In this document: one piece after another, positions 9,075 through 16,884 of the stretch
Numbering within the stretch: position 1 is the first letter of the stretch
Layout: every line of letters starts with the position of its first letter
Assembly: GCF_023822065.1 (NCBI RefSeq)
Contig: NZ_CP084930.1
Location: 2,372,001-2,436,000 of the forward strand
Origin: Sphingomonas morindae
Lineage (GTDB): Bacteria > Pseudomonadota > Alphaproteobacteria > Sphingomonadales > Sphingomonadaceae
Direction of reading: 5' to 3'
DNA length: 64,000 bases
Notes under the pieces: model-generated
Seen by the model: the letters and a program-made list of their open reading frames with translations, nothing else
What the model was told of the DNA's origin: nothing
The model's database searches: none
Position numbers and translations under genes: made by a program

Positions 9075-9085
9075 GGACCATGGTC
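9075..9085. promoter_or_regulatory. Probable operator GGACCATGGTC (site 1)
   Basis: A palindrome GACCATGGTC (9076-9085) lies between the GntR-type gene and the first large secreted-protein gene. The same core recurs as a perfect 12-mer before the paralogue at 13722-13733. FadR-family proteins bind short palindromes with TGGT/ACCA halves, so this is the best candidate operator for the regulator at 8396-9070. Confidence 0.5.
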
Positions 9086-9126
9086 GCGCCTGAGAGGGGC
9101 GGTCGGCTGGGCTAGGGAGGGCGGAC

Positions 9127-12100
9127 ATGCGCCGGGGGCTGCGGGAGGAGAGTGGAGTGAGACGAGCGCGCGCCTTGATGGGAACCTGCCTCGCGGCGCT
9201 GCCGGTGCTGGCGATTCCCGCCGCCGCCATGGCCGCGGCCCGCCCGGCGCCCAGCGTCTCCATGCTCGAGAAGGCGCCCGAGGATCCACGCGCCGTCACC
9301 GTGCGCGCGCCGGCCGATGGGCGCGGCGATGCGAGCGCGGCGCTCCAGCAGGCGCTGGACCAGGCGGCCGCGCGTCTCGGTGGCGGCATCGTCTTCCTGC
9401 CCTCGGGCCGCTACCGCTTGAGCCGCACCATCTTCATCTGGCCGGGCATCCGCCTGTTCGGCACCGGCGCGACGCGGCCGGTGCTGCTGCTGGGTGATGC
9501 CACGCCGGGCTTCCAAAAGGGCCTGGCGACGATGGTGATGGTGGTGGGGCGTGGCCCGGAGGCGAAGATGGGGCCGGTGCCGATGCCCCCGCCCGACAGC
9601 GTGCCCGCCAATCCCGCCATCGCTGACGCCAATTCGGGCACCTTCTACACGGCGATCGCCAATATCGATCTGGATCTCGGCCAGGGCAATCCGGCGGCGA
9701 TCGGCGTGCGCTTCCATGCCGCGCAACATGCCTATCTGCGCCATATGCGCTTCGCTGTCGGCTCCGGTCTGGCCGGTGTCTATCAGGTCGGCAATTTCGG
9801 TCAGGATCTTGAATTTCTCGGCGGCCGCTACGGCATTCTCACCGAGAAGACCTCGCCCGCCTGGCAGTTCACCCTGCTCGATTCCAGCTTTTCGGGCCAA
9901 CGGGGCGCCGCGATCCGCGAGCATGAGGCGGGGCTCACGCTGGTCAATGTGCGCATGGCGGACGCCCCGATCGGCATCGAGATCGACAAGGGCTATGGCG
10001 ACTGGCTGTGGGGCAAGGATGTCCGCTTCGAGCGGATCGCCCAGGCCGGCGTGGTGATCAGCAACGAAGCCAATGCCTATACGCAGATCGGCTTCCAGAA
10101 TGCGGTGGCGGAGGCGACGCCGGTCTTCGCCCGCTTCCGCGAGAGCGGCAAGACGGTGGCCGGGCCGGGCCGCCGCTATCGCGTCGCCGATTACAGCTAT
10201 GGGCTCACCGTGCCCGCGCTCGGCGAGATGGGCCGCTATGAAAGCCGGATCAGCGCCGCGCCGCTCGCCCGCCTGCCGGCGCGCCCGGCACCGGCGATCC
10301 GCGCGCTGCCGCCGGTGGCGCAATGGGCCAATGCCCGCGCGCTTGGCGCCGCCGGCGATGGCACCACCGACGATACCGCCGCGCTCCAGCGCGCGATCGA
10401 CACGCACCGGACCGTCTATCTGCCCAGCGGCCATTACCGGGTGACGGACACGCTGCGGCTGCGCCCGGACAGCGTGCTGATCGCGCTCCATCCCGATCTC
10501 ACCCAGATCGTGCTGCCCGACGATACGCCCGGCTTCCAGGGTGTCGGCACGCCCAAGCCGCTGCTGTTCGCGCCCAAGGGCGGCGATACCATTGTTTCGG
10601 GCGTGGGCCTGTTCACCGGCGGCGTGGCGATGCGCGCGACCGGGCTCTTGTGGAAGGCGGGCGCGGGCTCGCTGGTGGAGGATGTGCGCTTCCATGGCGG
10701 CCACGGCACCAGCCGTGCCGATGGCAGCCGGCTGGATCCCTATAACGACACGCACAGCGGCGATCCCGATCCGCGCCGCCGCTGGGGCGCGCAATATCCC
10801 AGCCTTTGGGTAACCGATGGCGGCGGAGGCACCTTCAATGGCGTGTGGACGCCGGATACCTATGCGCAGACCGGCTTCTATGTGTCGGACACGGATACGC
10901 CCGGCCATGTCTACGAAGTTTCGGCCGAGCATCACATGCGCACCGAATTCGGCCTCAACCGCGTCCGGCATTGGGAGTTTCTCGCGCCGCAGACCGAGGA
11001 GGAGGCGGGCGAGAGCCAGGATGCGGTGTCGTTCGACATTCGCGACAGCCACGACATCCTGCTCGCCAATCTCCACGCCTATCGCGTCACCCGCTCGGTC
11101 AAGCCGGCGGCGACCGCGATCCGTCTCCAGGGCGGCGGCGATATTCATCTGCGCAACGTGCATGTGAATGCCGAGAGCGGCTTCGCCACCTGCGACGCCA
11201 ATGGCTGCGCCACCTATCTGCGCGCCAGCAAATTCCCGTTCGAGAACGCGCTCACCGACATCACCAGCGGCATCGCGGTGCGCGAGCGCGAATTCGCGCG
11301 GCTGGACATCCCCGCCCTGCGCCCCGCCGCCCCCGCGCCGGACGAGCGCGTGTCGCGGCTGGCGACGGGCTTTTTCTCGGCCTCGGGCGGCGCGGTGGAC
11401 GCGCGCGGCAAGCTCTATTTCGTCGATCACGGACAGCAGCGCATCCATGGCTGGAGCGAGGCCGAGGGGCTCACGACCGAACGCGACGCGCCGCTCGATG
11501 CGGTCAATCTGGCGGTGACGCGATCGGGCGCGCTGATGGTGCTCTCCTCCTACGGGCCGGACGCCACCGTCTACAGCTTCATGCCCGGCAGCCCCGAGGA
11601 CCAGCTGACGCTGATCCCGCCCACGCCTATCGCCACGGCCGCCGGCCTGCCCGTGCTGCTGCCGGTGAATTGGTGGAATAATGGCGAATTCCGCGATCAA
11701 TATGATCCCGCCACCGACCATTTCACGACGCTCTCCGAGATGTTCGCGCGTGATGCGGCGGCGCCCAAGGCGCGCGCCTATGTCGCGCCCGATGCCAGCC
11801 TGGCGCTGCCGGCCTTTCGCGTCTTCCAGCAGGGGCCTGCCGATCATCGCGGCTGGCGCTTCTCGGATACGCTGGACGCGCACGGTCTGGTCGCCGCCGC
11901 GCCCGGCGCGCGGGTGCTGATCAGCAACGAGTCGGAGGATCGCAGCTATTCCGCGCTGGTGGGTGCCGGCGGCAGCCTGACCGATCTCAAGCCCGTGGCC
12001 GATCGGGGCGGGGAGAGCGTGGTGGCGGGGCCGGACGGCCGCGTCTATGTCGCGAACGGCGAGATCTTCGTCTATGACGCGACCGGGCGGCAGGTGGATC

Positions 12101-12216
12101 GCATCGACGTGCCGGAACGGCCGCTGCAGCTCCTGTTCGGCGGGGCGGACGGGCGACGGCTCTACATCCTCACCCATCACAGCCTGTACGCGGCGCGGAT
12201 CGGCGGGGCCGGCTGA
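9127..12216 (+). CDS. Secreted tandem beta-helix (Pectate_lyase_3/GH55-like) protein with C-terminal beta-propeller, paralogue 1
   Basis: A protein of about 1,029 residues with a signal peptide. Two copies of a Pectate_lyase_3-type motif are visible: one near residue 90 (GGGIVFLPSGRYRLSRT) and one near residue 415 (TDDTAALQRAID, then YLPSGHYRVTDTL). This double right-handed helix layout is known from GH55-type beta-1,3-glucanases. The last third, from about residue 745, reads like an NHL/SMP-30 propeller (GKLYFVDHGQQRIHGWSE). The substrate cannot be told. ATG 9127 follows AGGGAGG; a GTG at 9157 after GGGAGGAG would give a shorter signal peptide and matches the start context of the paralogue at 13820. 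Confidence 0.75.
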   Translation: MRRGLREESGVRRARALMGTCLAALPVLAIPAAAMAAARPAPSVSMLEKAPEDPRAVTVRAPADGRGDASAALQQALDQAAARLGGGIVFLPSGRYRLSRTIFIWPGIRLFGTGATRPVLLLGDATPGFQKGLATMVMVVGRGPEAKMGPVPMPPPDSVPANPAIADANSGTFYTAIANIDLDLGQGNPAAIGVRFHAAQHAYLRHMRFAVGSGLAGVYQVGNFGQDLEFLGGRYGILTEKTSPAWQFTLLDSSFSGQRGAAIREHEAGLTLVNVRMADAPIGIEIDKGYGDWLWGKDVRFERIAQAGVVISNEANAYTQIGFQNAVAEATPVFARFRESGKTVAGPGRRYRVADYSYGLTVPALGEMGRYESRISAAPLARLPARPAPAIRALPPVAQWANARALGAAGDGTTDDTAALQRAIDTHRTVYLPSGHYRVTDTLRLRPDSVLIALHPDLTQIVLPDDTPGFQGVGTPKPLLFAPKGGDTIVSGVGLFTGGVAMRATGLLWKAGAGSLVEDVRFHGGHGTSRADGSRLDPYNDTHSGDPDPRRRWGAQYPSLWVTDGGGGTFNGVWTPDTYAQTGFYVSDTDTPGHVYEVSAEHHMRTEFGLNRVRHWEFLAPQTEEEAGESQDAVSFDIRDSHDILLANLHAYRVTRSVKPAATAIRLQGGGDIHLRNVHVNAESGFATCDANGCATYLRASKFPFENALTDITSGIAVREREFARLDIPALRPAAPAPDERVSRLATGFFSASGGAVDARGKLYFVDHGQQRIHGWSEAEGLTTERDAPLDAVNLAVTRSGALMVLSSYGPDATVYSFMPGSPEDQLTLIPPTPIATAAGLPVLLPVNWWNNGEFRDQYDPATDHFTTLSEMFARDAAAPKARAYVAPDASLALPAFRVFQQGPADHRGWRFSDTLDAHGLVAAAPGARVLISNESEDRSYSALVGAGGSLTDLKPVADRGGESVVAGPDGRVYVANGEIFVYDATGRQVDRIDVPERPLQLLFGGADGRRLYILTHHSLYAARIGGAG

Positions 12217-12230
12217 GCGCGGGGCTCAGC
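12212..12230. terminator. Bidirectional hairpin spanning two convergent stop codons
   Basis: GCTGAGC-GCGGG-GCTCAGC is a perfect 7-bp stem with a 5-base loop. The stop codon of the large secreted-protein gene sits in the left arm and that of the convergent esterase gene in the right arm, so one element can end both transcripts. Confidence 0.6.
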
Positions 12231-13104
12231 CCGCCGGCGGCCGCCGTTCGTGGGCGCCGGCGGTCAGCCAGCCGCCATCGCTCAGCCAGTCGATCAGCCG
12301 GTCCGGCCAATGCTGGATCGAGATCCGCTCCGAATGCATGGCGACGTTGAAGCCATGGTCGGTATCGGCGAACAGATGCAGCTCGGCCGAGACGCCGGCG
12401 GCGCGCAGCTGCTGGTAGAGCGTGATGGTCGGCGTCGCGCAGCATTGATCGAGCGAGCCTGCGGCGAGAAAGGCGGGCGGCGCGCCGGCGGCCGCCCTGG
12501 CCGGTATGCCGAGCGGGCCGGGATAGATCAGCACCTGGAAATCGGGCCGCGCGCTGACGCGATCGATCGCATCCGCGCCGGCGGGAAGCGAGGGCGCCGG
12601 ATTGTCGGCGGCGAGCGAAACCAGCTCGCCGCCCGCCGAAAAGCCCATCAGCCCGATGCGCGCCGGATCCACGCCATAATCGGCCGCATGGGCGCGGACG
12701 AAGCGCACCGCCCGCCGCGCATCGGCGGCGGCATCGCCCTCGATGCTGTAGGGCGAGCCCGGTTCGCGCGCGAGCCGGTATTTGAGCACGAAGACGGTGA
12801 TGCCCGCGCGGTTGAGCGTGCGCGCGGGCCACACGCCCTCGTTCATCCACACCAGCATGCGATGGCCGCCCCCGGGCACGACGATGATGCCCACGCCGTT
12901 GGCGTGGCGCGGATCGGCGCGGAACAGCGTCAGCGAGGGGCGGTGCACATTGTGGACATAGCTGTCCACGATGCGCTCGGGCGTCGCCGCGGCGGAATCG
13001 CCCGGCGGCGGTCCTGGCCAGAGCGGCAGCACCGGCTCGGCCGGCGGCGCCGGCGCCGCGCCGATACAGGCGAGCGCCGCGAGCCAGGCGAGGCGCCGCC
13101 GCAT
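12226..13104 (-). CDS. Secreted alpha/beta hydrolase (acetyl-xylan-esterase/lipase-like)
   Basis: A 292-residue protein with a signal segment (MRRRLAWLAALACIGAAP). It shows the oxyanion region VVPGGGHRM, the nucleophile elbow GFSAGGE and a late His in DTDHGFN, which together form a Ser-His-Asp hydrolase site. Relatives in glycan-use loci remove acyl groups from sugars; whether it does so here is inference from the neighbours. The start at 13104 overlaps the gluconokinase stop as ATGA, so the two genes form a minus-strand operon between the two large paralogues. Confidence 0.8.
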   Translation of the reverse strand: MRRRLAWLAALACIGAAPAPPAEPVLPLWPGPPPGDSAAATPERIVDSYVHNVHRPSLTLFRADPRHANGVGIIVVPGGGHRMLVWMNEGVWPARTLNRAGITVFVLKYRLAREPGSPYSIEGDAAADARRAVRFVRAHAADYGVDPARIGLMGFSAGGELVSLAADNPAPSLPAGADAIDRVSARPDFQVLIYPGPLGIPARAAAGAPPAFLAAGSLDQCCATPTITLYQQLRAAGVSAELHLFADTDHGFNVAMHSERISIQHWPDRLIDWLSDGGWLTAGAHERRPPAG

Positions 13105-13649
13105 CAGCGCACCGCCGCGCCGGCCAGCCATTCGACCGCGCGGGCGGCGAGCGCCTCGGGCGGCCGCGTGCTGTCCAGCACCAGCGCCGGCTCGTCCGCG
13201 TCGGGGCGCTCAAGCGTCGCCAACTGGCTGTCGAGCAGGCTTTTGGGCATATAATGATCGGTGCGCCGCTCCAGCCGCGCGGCGAGTTCGTCGCGCGCCA
13301 CGTCGAGCAGCAGAAAGGCGACCGGCGCGGCGATCGCCGCCTCCAGCCGCGTGCGATAGGCGCGCTTGAGCGCCGAACAGGCGGCGATCGCCAGCCCCTC
13401 GGCGCGCACCGCCTGATCGAGCGCCGCGCCGAGCCGATCGAGCCAGGGCCAGCGATCCTCGTCGGTCAGCGGCTCGCCGCCGCGCATCTTGGCGACGGCT
13501 TCGGGCGCGTGGAAGGAATCGCCTTCCAGAAAGGGGCAGGCGAGCCGCGCCGCGAGCGCGGCGCCGAGCGTGGATTTGCCGCTTCCGCTCACGCCCATCA
13601 GGACGATCGCGCGGGGCGCGAGCTGCTCGCGATCGATATGGGGTGGCAC
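13104..13649 (-). CDS. gntK: Gluconokinase
   Basis: A 181-residue cytoplasmic P-loop kinase. The Walker A motif GVSGSGKST is at residues 19-27, followed by EGDSFHAPEAVAKM, LTDEDRWPWL and CSALKRAYR, all hallmarks of the short GntK family, which makes 6-phosphogluconate from gluconate and ATP. The start is GTG at 13649, preceded by AAGGAGGAG. It is translationally coupled to the esterase gene. Its presence suggests that the locus releases or takes in gluconate or a gluconolactone. Confidence 0.92.
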   Translation of the reverse strand: MPPHIDREQLAPRAIVLMGVSGSGKSTLGAALAARLACPFLEGDSFHAPEAVAKMRGGEPLTDEDRWPWLDRLGAALDQAVRAEGLAIAACSALKRAYRTRLEAAIAAPVAFLLLDVARDELAARLERRTDHYMPKSLLDSQLATLERPDADEPALVLDSTRPPEALAARAVEWLAGAAVR

Positions 13650-13721
13650 GGCTCCTCCTTCGCGTCCCGAGCCTGATCGGGCGCCTGGCTAGTATCGATC
13701 GGCCCGCTCCGGCGGCCATTA

Positions 13722-13733
13722 GGACCATGGTCC
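13722..13733. promoter_or_regulatory. Probable operator GGACCATGGTCC (site 2)
   Basis: A perfect 12-bp palindrome lies in the divergent gap between gntK and the second large secreted-protein gene. It shares the core with the site at 9075-9085. Its position allows control of both gntK/esterase (leftward) and the paralogue/TonB-receptor pair (rightward). Confidence 0.55.
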
Positions 13734-13819
13734 CGGCTGCCGCCTCCTGGCCGCAGGTCTAATCGCCGCTGAACGAAGACGCAGGCCGTCAGGCGCCGAC
13801 GCGGAACAGAGGAGGAGAG

Positions 13820-16800
13820 ATGCGGAGCGCCTTGCTCGCCACGACCTTGGCCCTGGGCGCGAGCGCGGCCTGGGCGGCGCCCGAGGCGCGTTCGAGCCTG
13901 GCGACCATGCCCGTGGATGCCCGCGCGGTGACGGTGCGGGGCGCCGGCGACGGCCGCGCCGACGATAGCGAGGCGATTCAGTCCGCCATCGCCGCCGCGC
14001 GCGGACCGACGGGCGAGGGCATCGTCTTCCTGCCTTCGGGCCGCTACCGCATCACCCGCTCGATCCTGATCCCGCAGGGCGTTCGCCTGTTCGGCACGGG
14101 GCGGACGCGCCCGGTGCTGGTGCTGGCGCCGCGCACCCCCGGCTTCGATACCGGGGTCAAGACGATGGTCGTCTTCACCGGCGGCGATCAATATGAGGTC
14201 GGCAAGGTGCCGGTGCCGGTGCCGACGCTGGTGCCGGCGAGCGACACGGTGCGCGACGCCAATTCCGCCACCTTCTACTCGGCGATGAGCAATATCGACA
14301 TCGAGATCGGCGAGGGCAATCCCGCCGCCGCCGGGGTGCGCTTCCGCGTCGCGCAGCATGCCTATCTGTCCCACATGGACTTCCGCCTCGGCTCCGCCTT
14401 CGCGGGCATCTACCAGGCGGGCAATGTCGCCCAGGATCTGCATTTCCATGGCGGCCGCTACGGCATCGTCTCGGAAAAGACCTCGCCCGCCTGGCAGTTC
14501 ACGCTGCTCGATTCGAGCTTCGACGGACAGCGCGACGCCGCGATCCGCGAGCATGAGGTGGATCTCACCCTCGTCAATGTCCGCATGGCGGATGCCCCGG
14601 TCGGGATCGAGATCGATCAGGGCTATAGCGACTCCCTGTGGGGCAAGGATGTGCGCTTCGCGCGCATCGCCAAGGCCGGCATCATCATCAGCAACGAGAA
14701 CAACGCCTTCACGCAGATCGGCTTCGACAATGCCATGGCCGAGGCGACGCCCGTCTTCGCGCGGTTTCGCGAGAGCGGCAAGACGCTCGACGCGCCGGGC
14801 CAGGCCTATCGCGTGGCGGACTTCAGCTATGGCCTGACGCTGCCCGGCACGGGCGCGATGGGGCGGTTCGAGACGCGGTTCAGCCCAACCCCGATCGCGC
14901 GCATGCCCGCGCCCGCGGCGCCCGCGATCAAGCCGCTGCCGCCGGTGTCGCAATGGGTCGATGTCCGCACGCTGGGCGTCAAGGGCGATGGGCATAGCGA
15001 CGACACCGCGGCGCTGCAGCGCGCGATCGACGCGCATCGTATCCTCTATTTCCCGGTCGGCTTCTACATGATCAGCGATACGCTGCGGCTGCGGCCGGAC
15101 AGCGTGCTGATCGGCCTGCACCCCAGCCTCACCCAGATCCAGCTGCCCGATCGCAGCCCGGCCTATGCGGGCTTCGGCGGCCCCAAGCCGATGCTGGAGA
15201 CGGCCAAGGGCGGCTCCACCATGGTGTCCGGCCTGGGCCTGTTCGGCGGCCGCATCAATCCGCGCGTCACGCCGCTGCTGTGGAAGGCGGGCGCCGCGTC
15301 GCAGATCGACGACGTCAAGATCCAGGGCGGCGGCGGCACCTTCATCGCCGATGGCAAGCCGCTGGGCCTCTATGCGCGGCCGGGCGGCGATTTCGTCGCC
15401 AACACCTATATGGACGCGCAATATCCGGGCCTGTGGGTGACGGATGGCGGCGGCGGCACCTTCGTCGATATCTGGGCGCCCAACACCCAGGCGCAGAACG
15501 GCCTCTATGTCTCCAACACCAAGACGCCGGGGCATGTCTACGAATTCTCGAACGAGCATCATGTCCGCAACGAGATCGTGCTGGACGGGGTGGAGAATTG
15601 GGAGTTCCTCGCGCCGCAGACCGAGCAGGAGGTGGGCGAGGGCGGCGATGCCGTGTCGCTCGAGGTGCGCAATTCGCGCAATATCCTGTTCGCCAACTAT
15701 CACGCCTATCGCGTCACGCGGAACTACAAGCCCGCGCTCACCGCGGCCAAGCTCTACAATGTCTCGGACATCCGCTTCCGCAACGTGCATGTGAACGCCG
15801 AGAGCGGCTATGCCACCTGCGACGCCAATGGCTGCGGCACCTATCTGCGCGCCAGCAAATTCCCGTTCGAGAACGCCATTCTCGACGTCACGCACAAGCA
15901 GGAGGTGCGCGAGCGCGAATTCGCGCGGCTGGACGTGGCCGCGAGCCCGCCGCCGCCGCTCGCCGGCGCCGCCGCCGATCCGGCCGGCGCCGGGGTGGAG
16001 CGGCTGGAGGATGGCTTCTGGTCCATCTCGGGCGCGGCGGTGGACAAGGAGGGCCGGCTCTATTTCGTCGACCATCGCTTCCAGCGCATCTATCGCTGGA
16101 GCGAGGCGGGGCGGCTGGAGGTGGTGGCCGATCATCCGATCGATCCCGTCAATCTCGCGGTGGACGGCCAGGGCAATCTCCTGATCCTCTCCTCGCTCGG
16201 CGCGGAAGGCAGCGTCTACAGCCTCAAGCCCGGCACCACCGACGGCACGATCACGCCGATCGCGGCGACCCCGGCCCGCCCCCATGCCGGCGCACGCACG
16301 CTGCTGCCGGTCAATTGGTGGAACAATGGCGAGTTTCGCGATCAATATGATCCCGCCACGGATCATTTCACAACGCTGGCCGAGATGTTCGCGCGCGATG
16401 TCGCGGCGCCCAAGGCGCGCGAATATGTATCGCCCGATGGCAGCCTGGTGCTGCCCGCCTTCCGCGTCTTCCAGCAGGGGCCGGCCGATCATGTCGGCTG
16501 GCGCTTCTCGGATACGCTGCAATCCTATGGCTTCACCGCCGCCCGCCCGGGCGACCGCGTGTTCGTCAGCAATGAATCCGAGGATCGCACCTATTCGGCG
16601 CGTCTCGGCGCGGGCGGCAGCCTGACGGACCTCAAGGTCTTCGCCAATCGCGGCGGCGAGAGCGTGGCGGTGGGACCGGATGGCAAGGTCTATGTCGCGA
16701 ACGGCCAGATCTTCGTCTACGCGCCCGACGGCGCCGAAATCGGGCGGATCGACGTGCCCGAGCGGCCCTTGCAGCTGATCTTCGGCGGCGCCGACAAGCA

Positions 16801-16849
16801 CACGCTCTTCATTCTCGCGCATCACGCGCTGTTCGCGACGCGCCGCTGA
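13820..16849 (+). CDS. Secreted tandem beta-helix/beta-propeller protein, paralogue 2
   Basis: A protein of 1,009 residues, closely related along its whole length to the protein at 9127-12216 (long stretches such as EKTSPAWQFTLLDSSF and SKFPFENA are shared). It has the same order: signal peptide, two Pectate_lyase_3/GH55-type helix repeats (GEGIVFLPSGRYRITRS; DDTAALQRAIDAHRILYFP) and a C-terminal NHL/SMP-30-like propeller (GRLYFVDHRFQRIYRWSE). The ATG at 13820 follows GAGGAGGAGAG. The TonB-dependent receptor gene starts 35 bases later, so the two are likely co-transcribed. Two diverged copies suggest different linkages or a two-step attack, which is inference. Confidence 0.75.
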   Translation: MRSALLATTLALGASAAWAAPEARSSLATMPVDARAVTVRGAGDGRADDSEAIQSAIAAARGPTGEGIVFLPSGRYRITRSILIPQGVRLFGTGRTRPVLVLAPRTPGFDTGVKTMVVFTGGDQYEVGKVPVPVPTLVPASDTVRDANSATFYSAMSNIDIEIGEGNPAAAGVRFRVAQHAYLSHMDFRLGSAFAGIYQAGNVAQDLHFHGGRYGIVSEKTSPAWQFTLLDSSFDGQRDAAIREHEVDLTLVNVRMADAPVGIEIDQGYSDSLWGKDVRFARIAKAGIIISNENNAFTQIGFDNAMAEATPVFARFRESGKTLDAPGQAYRVADFSYGLTLPGTGAMGRFETRFSPTPIARMPAPAAPAIKPLPPVSQWVDVRTLGVKGDGHSDDTAALQRAIDAHRILYFPVGFYMISDTLRLRPDSVLIGLHPSLTQIQLPDRSPAYAGFGGPKPMLETAKGGSTMVSGLGLFGGRINPRVTPLLWKAGAASQIDDVKIQGGGGTFIADGKPLGLYARPGGDFVANTYMDAQYPGLWVTDGGGGTFVDIWAPNTQAQNGLYVSNTKTPGHVYEFSNEHHVRNEIVLDGVENWEFLAPQTEQEVGEGGDAVSLEVRNSRNILFANYHAYRVTRNYKPALTAAKLYNVSDIRFRNVHVNAESGYATCDANGCGTYLRASKFPFENAILDVTHKQEVREREFARLDVAASPPPPLAGAAADPAGAGVERLEDGFWSISGAAVDKEGRLYFVDHRFQRIYRWSEAGRLEVVADHPIDPVNLAVDGQGNLLILSSLGAEGSVYSLKPGTTDGTITPIAATPARPHAGARTLLPVNWWNNGEFRDQYDPATDHFTTLAEMFARDVAAPKAREYVSPDGSLVLPAFRVFQQGPADHVGWRFSDTLQSYGFTAARPGDRVFVSNESEDRTYSARLGAGGSLTDLKVFANRGGESVAVGPDGKVYVANGQIFVYAPDGAEIGRIDVPERPLQLIFGGADKHTLFILAHHALFATRR

Positions 16850-16884
16850 ACCTTCGACAAGATGAAAAAACCGGGGAGAGACTG

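Noticed and set aside
9112-12180. A 1,022-codon open frame antisense to the first large secreted protein
   Set aside because: It mirrors a gene with a clear signal peptide and domains. The product is His/Arg/Ala-rich with no domain; it is the usual antisense opening in GC-rich DNA.
13598-16825. A 1,075-codon antisense open frame over paralogue 2
   Set aside because: Same cause: composition alone keeps it open. It would also overlap the gntK start region and has no ribosome site or domain.
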